Below are positions 55,198 through 64,000 of a stretch of DNA of 64,000 nucleotides, one piece after another; position 1 is the stretch's first letter, and each line of letters opens with the position of its first letter. Made by a program: the position numbers and the translations under genes. The DNA lies in NCBI GenBank assembly GCA_015039365.1, contig WION01000234.1:19271-83270 (forward strand), in the 5' to 3' direction. The notes under the pieces were generated by a model. The model saw only the letters and a list, made by a program, of their open reading frames with translations, did not search any database and was not told the DNA's origin. Source of the stretch: Amanita rubescens (lineage: Eukaryota; Basidiomycota; Agaricomycetes; Agaricales; Amanitaceae).

Positions 55198-57190
55198 TCA
55201 TAAAACCATCTCTGCATCTCTAAGATGTTCCCGAAGAATCCCGTCTTTAACTGTATGTATATATGGTCAGTCGATAGCAATTACAAACGAAAAAAGTGCG
55301 ACGTACCAGCAACTAACGTCGAGGCGGTTGCCTTCATGTCCTGTGTATAACGAACGATTCAGCTTCTTCCCGCATTCACGAGTTTAACAGAACGCGCACA
55401 ATGACAGATGTGGGATAAAAGTAGCCAGTTCTCTGCGGGATTAGGCGAGCTCTTCATGGCATCATTGAATTTACGTTTCAGGTCTAAGTATGTAATGTAA
55501 GTATCTTGACGACTTGTCAGAAGTGAATCATGTCGCACATTTGATAAACGTTGCTGCGTCGTTTGGCTTATCTCCGTAACCGGAGAGGTACATGGAAAGC
55601 TGTGCCCCGTTCTGTATCTTTTGTTTGAGTATATCGCATTTGTTCAGGAAGAGGATCAATGTTGCTTTTGTGAGCAATTTTGACTCGCAAATCGCCTTCC
55701 ACAGAAGTAAAGAGTCTTCTAGACGGTTGACCTTGACGTCCTCTGACAGCTGCTCGTCAAACGCTGAAACGGCTAGGAAAGATGTCAAGAACTATAATAA
55801 AGCGGATTCCGAAATAAGGAGCTCACGAGCAACTGTGAAAAGACGACATTTAGGACGATCCAAGAAAAGAGAGCGAACGCTTACGAAATATGATGGCGTT
55901 CACGGTGTCGAAAAAGGGTAACCAAGCATTTCTCTAAGTATAGTCGTCACTCGGTGATCGGCAAGGAAAGACGTGATAACGTACAACCGTTCTGGCGCCA
56001 CCAACATCATAGAAACACCAATCCCGTGACGTAGTCACTGTAAGGGATATGTCAGTACAGATTTATCGCAAAGGCATAGGTTGAATTACGACTTGAACCA
56101 CTCCCCATGTGTATCTTGTACTCTTGAACCCCGACCGTCCGAAGACGGGCCCGAAGAATATCATCATCTGTGGGTTCATATTCCCGCGTAGCTATCCGAT
56201 CGAGATCAGGAAGGAAACTGTCATAACGGTGAGAGAGTGATATTTCGGTATGAGCCCATCCACGTACAATCCGGCCGTGTGCTCCAAATACACCCTTTTC
56301 TTCCGCAGTAACGCTCTGACTGACTCGTCCCCCCACAACGATTTCATATCTCCCCGGAAACTTGCTATAATTTCCGTTGGCTGGTCTGGCCGGGCTGCAG
56401 CTATATCCGGGAGACGTCGTCCTTCATTAGGTGCAGGTTTTGTAACAGTTTTCAAGATGTCGTTCCATTTCCGTACGACAAACTCCTTGCGATGGGTAGT
56501 CGGAAGATCGAAAGGCGTTGCATAGAGGTTGATGATATTCTCTTCTCGAACCTCTTCCGAAGCCGCGCCAAGACGTAATTTCAACTCCGTTTCAACCGTG
56601 CGCAGCGGCCCCAGTCTCAGGAGGAGCATGCGAATGGTTTCGGAAAGTTGAACAGAACTCTGCGCAGCTGAGGGCGCGTCGGGATCCTTCTTTTGACTCT
56701 CTTAGAGATACACGATCGTTGTCCAGCTCCGCTTGGACCGTATCGACGATAATTAGCACAGATCGGATAAGGTTGAGGTGAATGACCGAACGCCACGCCG
56801 CACGTTCTTGAGTCCATTCTTGATGGGCCTACTTTACTCGTATGTCTTGCAGTAAAGCGTCATTCCTTGTGATACGATCAAAAGAGCCAAAACGCTTGCT
56901 TACTTTTCAGAGTTGTCGATTTTCCTGTGAGAAAAAAAATTGATATGGCGATAATCGTCAAGGGACTGCGGCAGTCACGCACCACTCTCGGCTTGACCGA
57001 GCAACAGTACTCTCACTATCTGCTTCTTTTTGAGAGCCGCTCGTTCCCGTTTGAGTTCCTCGTCAATCAAGTCACTGATCTTCTTCGCTTCAGTTTCTTT
57101 CTGCTCTCGAGCCAGCTTTTGCTCTATCGTCTCGTGGGGAGGCGGTAACATGAGCACACTCAAAGGGTCGACGTCTGAGAAGATGCCCAT
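55198..57190 (-). CDS. G-protein alpha subunit (fungal expanded type), possibly decaying
   Basis: The start MGIFSDVDPLSVLMLPPP is followed by a coiled stretch and LLLGQAESG/KSTTLK, the P-loop split by an intron. Then come QERAAWRSVIHLNLIRSV, LGPLRTVETELKLRLGAA, DILRARLRTVGVQEYKIHMG (switch I region), YDVGGART/RNAWLPFFDTVN (switch II, spliced), a 6-nt micro-exon (55827-55832), PVSAFDEQLSEDVKVNRLED, LILFLNKCDIL (NKxD), and ATASTLVA/VKDGILREHL near the C-terminus. It would bind GTP at the plasma membrane downstream of receptors. Two apparent lesions occur: TAG where a Tyr is expected near 56832, and a one-base slip in an A-run near 56697. The alignment after NPAENW is also unclear. N-terminal Gly2 could be myristoylated. 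Confidence 0.75.
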
Positions 57191-57863
57191 TTTGTCCGGA
57201 AACGCTTGCTAGGCCCAGGCGCCGAGGGGGACGTGTGTAATGATGATACAAGAGATGTTATTTAAACCTGAATGAGTGGAATACGGCGTCAGCTCATAGC
57301 CCAAGGCAACGGTAACGAGCATCAATATCACTATCAGAAGCCAAGCCTCGAACCCTCGTCGGCCAGGGAAAGAGGTTGTTTACATAAGAGCAAGACTTAC
57401 GATTGTTGGATAGTTTGCGGTCGAGGAAGCGAGTATGAACGTTGAAAAGAGGAACGAGGCGGAAGAATGGAGATTATCAAAATATTAGAAATGTTATGTG
57501 AAAAGAGAAGACACGTCGTCAACGGAATCTGGTCGCCCTGATTCGATGGTGGAACTTGAATTGGCAATGTTAGCCCGAGTAAGCACTCCCCGAATATAAT
57601 GTGAATGACATTGAATGTTCTGTTGTTTTGAGTTTCAGACTAAGACTAAGACTGATTGCGTGCTAGAAAGGAAAAGTACAAAGAATATGGAGCACATTTG
57701 GAGATGGGAAGTAAATGATTCTGTAGTGCTCGGACCCTGATTATTTTTGTTCGTAAGCCGTAATATTACTATATTTGTGCGCACGATAGGCTCGGATGTT
57801 TATAAGTGTCATTGACCTGAGAAACAGTGGAATATCAAGGGTCGATATGTAATGCAGGGGTTA
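57191..57863. other. Spacer between G-alpha and VPS74
   Basis: No gene recognised. It contains the presumed G-alpha promoter and the VPS74 3' flank. Confidence 0.5.
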
Positions 57864-59117
57864 TCAAAGCAAAGAATCGAGTTTTGAAAGCACCTCAAGC
57901 ACACCGGCTATCAGCTCAAACCCAACATCGTCATCACCATCCGTAGTCTCCTTCCGCACCTCCGCGATAAGACCTAGCACCGATTCACGCCCAGTCGGTT
58001 CGCCTCCTGAAGCGATACGACCGGCTGCCAACGCCTGTCTCCGCCTTGCTGTTGACGAGTTGGGGGCGTCGCCACCGCCCAAAGGCCAGCACGAGAATTC
58101 GGCAAGAATCTCGTCCGCTCTCGCGAAGGCTGCTTCCCGTTCTTCGTACCCTAGCCGGCCAAAGGCGTTATCCAACACGTTGGCCGTGTACCCGGCACAG
58201 ACTAGACAGACTGCTCTTGCAACTCTGCATTGAATGCCCTCCTTATTCAACGCAGAGGGTGGTATAGCTGACGTTGTTGATGTAAGAAGGCTGACAATTC
58301 GGTTGATAATGGCCTCCTTCGTCCGTACATCTGCAACAGGATGTGTAGCCATATCAAACAGGAGAAAATTGCGTTTTCTCTGTCCGGAGCACGCCTTTAT
58401 CAACTAGGCCTTTTGCGAGTCGTTCTCGAACTTGTTTTAGTTGGTATCCAATTTTCATGACATTCCATGTTTCTCCTGTATACAAAATAGTGAGTTGTAG
58501 GATGGTCGAGTAGGGAAGACTCACCGCTTAGAAGATCAATCCAACTGTTAATGCTGAGCTTGTCATGTTCTTGCCCTTTCATCATTCGCAACGCTTCATC
58601 CAGTATCGTTTCTCCTGTCTGTCGATCATCTACCACCTCCACCGTCCGGTCGGCCAAGGGTGTCCGCCGCCGATTCGGATCGCGCACGAGCGCAATGCGT
58701 CGCCTCAGAGCAAGTTCTATCAGTATACAGCCTCGTAAAGCATAAGATATATTATCATTCCAGAATGAAAGATATCCCTATTTCTCTGGTTAAGACACGC
58801 AGAGCGTCGGGTTAAGCGATAGGCCGCACCTGTTTGTCCTTGATGCCTATGAGTAAAACCTCCTCCATGATAGTGAGCTTAGGCATCTTTCCTCCCACTT
58901 TTGCCTCCTCTGATGCATCTTGGGTAAGGTCTCGGGGGTCGAACGCGATTCTGCTACCGCCTTCGAATGCGGAGCCGGCGTGGGTCGGTACGGAGTGGTT
59001 TGTGGGCGGTGAGTTTTTGTGGAAGCTTCCATTGCGTGAAGGAGGAGTTTGTTCGTCGTCACGGAGAGAAGAAGAGGTATTTGTGACGCGCCGTCTAGAA
59101 AGACCAGCAGAGGACAT
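57864..59117 (-). CDS. VPS74: Golgi phosphoprotein Vps74 / GOLPH3 (GPP34)
   Basis: The start [17 protein letters not shown] leads through a basic, disordered N-terminus to [20 protein letters not shown], an intron, [20 protein letters not shown] and [10 protein letters not shown], then [20 protein letters not shown] and [12 protein letters not shown]. After another intron come [29 protein letters not shown], and past a further intron [40 protein letters not shown] and a C-terminal helical part ending LSKLDSLL. This is a complete GPP34 fold. It binds PI4P at the Golgi and the tails of glycosyltransferases to hold them there. The N-terminal arginine cluster used for coatomer binding is present. 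Confidence 0.93.
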
Positions 59118-59354
59118 TTCAGTTGGAAGCGGTCGACCGCAGCCTCCGCTGTGCTAATTCTCCCACGTGGCATTCAAGCTCCTGTCATTTACATTCAAGT
59201 TCAAACGTTCAAGTTTAATATTATTACTACTCTACGAGGTCCTGGTCCCAAGTAACATATATCTGACTTCGTTCATATTCTCAATTATATCTCGCTGCGG
59301 CCGTAACTAACCAAACATATCTAACACAGCTTCACAGACTTTATTTGGCTCCGC

Positions 59355-59382
59355 TACGGAAGCCGAGAAGGACACGGTTGAA
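59355..59382 (+). repeat. Left 28-bp inverted repeat of MITE-like element
   Basis: Exact inverted match to 60331-60358. Confidence 0.9.
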
Positions 59383-60330
59383 AAAAATTAGAAAACCCTG
59401 TGTTTTCAAGGGATGGGGTCCTTGCGTAGTCACGTCACAATGTATATACGTAATTTTTCACAGGTGCTGGTGCCTGCCGCCCGTTGCCAGCTGGGGTTGG
59501 CAAGTCACGTGACCTCTGCGCGTCGAAATTTCGACGTACGTGCCCTGCTCATAGTGTGATGGCCGCGCTTGAAATGCCGCTTTCCCTTTTGGGGCAGCTT
59601 TCCACCCAATCAATGGCCGTGGTGACTGTTGAGACAAGTTTCTTGCGCTCGCGGGATAGCTCGTTGTAGGAACTTTAAATATACTACAGGTAGTCAGATT
59701 AGGTAAAAACAGAGTGGGGATGTAATCTACTCACCTCAGTCGATGCACGAGAACGACTGAGGTGTCTGTGTACTCTAAGCCACATAAAAAGAGGAACTGT
59801 ACAGTAGCGGAAGTAAGCAATATAAAGAATAAATGGACGAACCGATCTTTATGGGTACACCCGCTCTATGACTTCTATAACGGGCACCTTCTATATTTGG
59901 TAAGAAGCGCGCCGCCGTGGTAAGTCCAACGACGCGCTTGCTTTCTTCCACAGTCGCAATCGCGTGAGGGTCATAGTTGTTATTCTACTTATTTATTACA
60001 TAGCAATATAATAAGGCAGCAGAAATACGAAGGGGAGCGGAAAAGGTAGTAAAAAGGTATGGAAAGGGTTCCCCGCCCTAATATGGAAAAGCAGCTCCGA
60101 TAGTGACGCCGGCATCGTTGCGGCTGGTAATACATCTTGTATTGGGGCTGGCCAACTCGGAGCGTCACCAAGCTCGTTACCGGTACCAGACTCAATTGGG
60201 ACCCCCCGATTTACTCTATGAAGAATAGGCACTGCCACCCCGACTCAGAAATGAAGTATATAACACATTTCGGGTCACGCGGTTCCAATGACCCCTAACA
60301 CCATTCCAAAAATGGCAACTGTGTCCTTTA

Positions 60331-60358
60331 TTCAACCGTGTCCTTCTCGGCTTCCGTA
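60331..60358 (-). repeat. Right 28-bp inverted repeat of MITE-like element
   Basis: Exact inverted match to 59355-59382, followed by CTCCGC. Confidence 0.9.
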
Positions 60359-60364
60359 CTCCGC

Positions 60365-61400
60365 AGTGAACGGATCCCGACAAGTCGCTCGTCGCCGAAA
60401 TCCTTTCTCATACTAAACCATTTACAGGACGTGCAGTATGTCATTTTGCCTCGAATGTTCACCTTTGACTTGGCAGGGTCATTCAATGCGGCGTTTAAGA
60501 GACTATTTACGTTGTTGTTAGACGCAAACGGTTCCGAATCTCGACGCGAGCGAGACTCGATCGGATAGGGATAGTATGAATGTCGAGATCATCAGCATAC
60601 TTCTGATGCGCCGTTAAATGGTTTTTTTTTCGGGCAGAGCGGTAAGAAATAGACCTGCTGCTATGAAAGTTGCTGACGCGTCAATTTGAAGTTGATGGAT
60701 TTCCATGCAAGGATATGTGCCGTTCCATGCCCTGATGACTGCTCATGGGTACGAGTACATCGCATATGGCCATGCACCCAATATCTTGTACAAGCTGGAT
60801 GTGGGCAATCGAGACTTTATGGTGAGTACGCCAATTTCCTAACTTGTAACCGATCGTATTAATGTTACCAGAGCTCAAGTATTTAGACTACCCGTCAATT
60901 CTTATTCATTACATGGACGTGGCTCCAGCTAACTCGTGAACGGAATCAACGCAAAGTGGCGGTGGAATTACGCGATTCGAATTGGGCGCGATGGCTCCTA
61001 TCTTCGTAGTGTGTTGTACACGGCTATGACATAAACCCATTACATATCCTCGAAATGGGTATTTGTGCCTTGGTCAGTATAACCCAATGGTGAAAGATAA
61101 GTTTTCCAATTCAACTTGCTATTCACCCCGCTTTTAGTTATACGAGGGATCAAGAGCTCTGGCGGACTTGCGGGTTACATGGAGTCGGAATTAGCGGGCG
61201 AGTCCCTGCGATAGCGGTGCCAAAATAGAGGAAAGTCGCATGGTATCTATGGCGTTGGCGAGGCTAACTTTGATTGATGGAGGTGGTGGCCGGCACCGCT
61301 GTTGCTCCAGGTTGACTGACCTAATTTGTATCGAATATCATGATGAACCCTCGCTTCTTATTGCCACCCCTATCACCTGGTTATGCTGTACGTAGGTTCT
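60365..61400. other. Spacer with fragments related to the Cys-rich gene family
   Basis: A stretch near 61200-61300 (GTCGCATGGTATCTATGGCG) resembles 62195-62215, which lies just upstream of the Cys-rich gene, so it may be a relic of another copy. No intact gene was found. Confidence 0.4.
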
Positions 61401-61429
61401 AAATCGAGTTACTGGCTCATCAACATAGA

Positions 61430-62086
61430 GGTCATCTAACATTATTATCATACTTGAGTAAAGGCTCGTCAGTAACTTGAAAAGTTGGGCTCTGTATATC
61501 CTCTCTATTGAATAATGCATCCCAATCCCTTGCGTTTGCTGCGTAAGCTTTGAAAAATCTTTCCAAAATGGACCTTGCAATTCGTTTTGCACTGAGAATG
61601 GTAAGTAGGTAGAATCTCAGGCTGATCATACTCGTAGGGCTGGAATTTGACGCTGCCATCATGCCATTCGACGCCCCCAAAATCGCAATGATTGCAACGA
61701 TATTCGCATATAATGTTGAAGAATTCATCTGGTTTCCATTTCTTGTTCTGAATGAGATCCAGCACGTTGAGAAAGATGACATTCACACTCACGTCATCAG
61801 GCATACCCTGCGTGGCCTCCTGCGCCGCCCTAGTTTACGAGCTCCGTGATTGGGTTTTCGCAATCGCCCATACACTTTGCTTCACCTTTCCAGTCCTTGC
61901 CAGGGGGCCACTCTCTACTATGCCACATTATACCCCCACAATTAGGATTCGTGCAACGATCAAAGCAGAGCTCATAGGAGAAAGAAGCTATCTTTCATCC
62001 CCAGTCAGAGGTCGTCGTCTTGGGCTATATCAACACTGAGAGATACTTACTTCAGCTTGAGTTATTCGACGCCTCAGGATACTCAT
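61430..62086 (-). CDS. Cysteine-rich hypothetical protein
   Basis: A short first exon (MSILRRRITQAE, 62086-62051) ends at GTAAGT. The next exon encodes ASFSYELCFDRCTNPNCGGI, HSREWPPGKDWKGEAKCMGD and CENPITEL. A later exon encodes WKPDEFFNIICEYRCNHCDF, GGVEWHDGSVKFQPYEYD and HSQCKTNCKVHFGKIFQSL. The regular Cys pairs (C-x3-C-x4-C; C-x2-C; C-x3-C) suggest a metal-binding fold. I do not recognise the family. Coding upstream of the first ATG (GLAILANVARYHAAFFYVPF) is also open, so the start may be further out. Related sequence occurs at 63240-63330 and 63555-63860. Confidence 0.5.
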
Positions 62087-63554
62087 TTTGACCCGACCGG
62101 TTGCAAAGTCCAGCGCACCTTCTGTGGTATAGATAGAGAAAAGAAACAAACGAAGAGGAGGACGAGGTGAACGCCAGAAGGGCACGTAGAAGAAAGCCGC
62201 ATGGTATCTGGCAACGTTGGCAAGAATCGCAAGACCTGCTTGGATGGATATCGGGAGTGGTGACTAACACGGTCACTGCCGTTTGCTGCTGGTCGTCTGC
62301 CTAAAATATGATCGCTTCACACTAAGCCTGGGTCCATCAAGAATGTTTCGACATCCGGCAACGCTGAGGCATATAACGGATCAATGGAGCTGCGGAACCA
62401 TTTGTGCTACAACATTGACATCGCACGCCAACAACATACATGACATCTGCAAGTTGCTTGTGTGAGGGGCGACTTAATATCGTCAAGCGAGTTATGAATT
62501 GGTGTACTCATCTCGCTGAAGTCGACACAACATGTACTTCCACGATTTCCAGTTTCCAAGATCCCGCGGGTAAAGTTCCGATATGCTACGTTTGCGTCTT
62601 GTCATAGACTGAAGAGAGGGCGCCTCACCTGAAGCCGGATCATGAACATTGCGGAAGCTGTGCTAGTAGGTACCGGCATATTGCGAAATCGAGTTTACCA
62701 CCCTCGTTCCTCCAGTTACGTCGGCAAGCTAATGCTACACAGCTACTTTATGCGACATAGAATGAGCCGCCAATCAATGACCCTTGTCAAAAATTGGCCT
62801 CGAAGCCAAGCTGCTTCCGCCATTCATATTACATGCGATTGATACCATGATGGTTAGTGCGCGCACAGCAGTGCCAGTCGGACTCCTCGGAGATGTTGAC
62901 CAGTGTTGGCCGTATACGTAACAGCAACCGAGGAGAAATCTTACTATACCAACATGACCGGGACTTGGAGGACCCATGTGAGAGGAATCGGTGAGTTCGT
63001 CAAATTTTGAATATCACGTTCGAGTACAATCAGCGAAGCAGAATCAACCCTGGACTGGGTTCAAGTCTCTGTGCAAATTTACTTCCCGACTACCATTCAT
63101 TTAGTTTCGCACTGATGTAATATAATCGACATGCTCGCAAGTGTAAGAGTTGGGTTCTACTCCTCCGAATATCAACGCCCTTGTCTTTCTTTTTACCAAA
63201 CCGTCACAGGCGCTTGGGACTTTTGTGGAGGTTCTTTAACCATTCCGAACGCTCCAGCTTTTGGCCTCCTCCATGCGTAAGTTTCAAAAAATCTCGGCAA
63301 AATACGGTCCCTGCAATTAGCGTGGTAATCAAAAAAAATCGATAGGGCTTCAGCGAGATCCCACGAGGGATTAGGGTATCCTTTGCAAACTAGAGAAGGG
63401 AAAAGTAAGGAGGAAAAAAATTGATGCGGGCTGGTTCAAGTGCACGTAGAGAAGGACAATCTCGTGATATCAGGAGCGTTGTAAGGCCTGCTTGCACAGC
63501 GGTTGGAAGTGGCAGTAACAAGTGGCAGTCAGTCGTGAGTCGTCGGTTAATTGT
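62087..63554. other. Spacer with degenerate copies of the Cys-rich gene
   Basis: 63240-63330 resembles 61535-61610 (TGCGTAAG, then CAAAAAATCT-like, then CCTGCAATT), and 63430-63530 resembles 62160-62270 (GCACGTAGA, then AGGCCTGCTTG versus AGACCTGCTTG). These are parts of at least one further, broken copy on the minus strand. Confidence 0.45.
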
Positions 63555-63860
63555 TTACATTACTACATTGAAGTCGTTCGAGATTACTTCCGGCATTATG
63601 ATGTGAGGTTCTATATGATCTCTCTGAACAATGCATGACCCCTTGCCCTGTAGCTCCTCCGTGCGTAGTACGTTCTCAAGAATCTTTGCATAATGAGGCA
63701 CACAATTTTCCCTGCACCTTTCATGGTTATCAAAATTCATGACTTTATTATACTGACGAAATTGGGAGAAAAAGCCAATGGGAAATTGTTGCACCGATTG
63801 GTGCAGAGGGCACGTATCAATCCATAGGGGGCCATTCCTTTCGATTATATGAGTTCTCAA
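63555..63860 (-). pseudogene. Partial paralog of the Cys-rich gene
   Basis: A 101-codon minus frame carries NHERCRENCVPHYAKILENV and GKGSCIVQRDHIEPHIIMPE. It parallels QCKTNCKVHFGKIFQ and GLGCIIQ of the 61.4-62.1 kb gene. The N-terminal Cys-rich exon is not visible and the window ends soon after, so it is a fragment or incompletely seen gene. Confidence 0.45.
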
Positions 63861-64000
63861 TGATACTGGCCGAATACGTTAAAGGAGACCTACGCGATGG
63901 GGTAGCCGAGAATCCTTCTCGCATACTCCGCAAGCCGACTAATGCCATCTTGGTGAAATTGGCATTCGTGCATACACGAATCCACATCCGGCATCACCTC

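Larger units (their letters stand above)
59355..60358. mobile_element. MITE-like element with perfect 28-bp inverted repeats
   Basis: TACGGAAGCCGAGAAGGACA continuing to CGGTTGAA (59355-59382) is repeated perfectly inverted at 60331-60358. The 1004-bp interval has no transposase. Immediately outside both ends is the direct 6-bp word CTCCGC (59349-59354 and 60359-60364), a likely target duplication; alternatively the TA at each tip could be the duplicated TA of a Tc1/mariner-type insertion. Short internal ORFs look random. Confidence 0.75.

Noticed and set aside
56250..56525. Plus-strand ORF over the G-alpha gene
   Set aside because: Shadow of the minus-strand G-alpha exon, which has clear family motifs.
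59996..60238. Two overlapping minus ORFs in the MITE-like element
   Set aside because: Short, overlapping in different frames, no family pattern; too small for a transposase.

Overview
The window is nuclear DNA of a basidiomycete fungus, most likely an Agaricomycete. Genes are broken by many 45-70 nt GT-AG introns, single-copy housekeeping genes of fungal type sit in a compact block, and the mobile DNA is of kinds typical for mushrooms: a Ty1/copia element, a large Tnp2-type DNA transposon, hAT-like and MITE-like elements. I cannot name the species. No tRNA, rRNA or CRISPR was seen.

Layout. 0-5.6 kb: a WD40/membrane-anchor gene, an unknown multi-exon gene and a weak minus-strand gene. 5.6-17.0 kb: a nearly intact copia element with almost identical LTRs, a 5-bp target duplication and a copia-type half-tRNA primer site. 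It has an extra ORF ending in a membrane segment upstream of gag. Its gag is split by a 3.25 kb hAT-like insertion, and RNase H carries one amber codon. 17-21.6 kb: TE debris, including a truncated inverted relative of the same copia. 21.6-30.15 kb: an 8.5 kb DNA transposon with perfect ~55 bp terminal inverted repeats, a Tnp2/Plavaka-like transposase and three accessory genes of unknown function. 30.2-32.3 kb: decayed coding sequence and tandem repeats.

32.3-43.5 kb is the gene-dense host block: TMEM242-like, HAP3 (NF-YB), an F-box protein, EXO70, ATG18, TRL1 (tRNA ligase) and an HNH-nuclease gene. Two divergent pairs (HAP3/F-box and ATG18/TRL1) have start codons only about 35 bp apart. The 3' end of TRL1 is duplicated on the far side of the HNH gene, and a second, heavily decayed TRL1 copy lies at 54 kb.

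44-48.9 kb is an AT-rich island with a minus-strand GTPase gene. Between its GTPase exons and further coding exons lies about 2.2 kb made of some 36 tandem intron-like units. Each begins GTRAGT and ends AG, and neighbouring units are separated almost always by exactly three nucleotides. The splice signals and the 3-nt spacing persist where the rest of the unit has diverged. I regard this candidate micro-exon array as the most unusual object here.

49-64 kb: degenerate spacer, a frameshifted F-box gene, a G-protein alpha subunit gene with apparent lesions and a 6-nt micro-exon, VPS74 (GPP34), a 1 kb MITE-like element with perfect 28-bp inverted repeats, and a decaying family of cysteine-rich genes. 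All exon structures are manual predictions from splice signals and reading frame; none has been tested against RNA.
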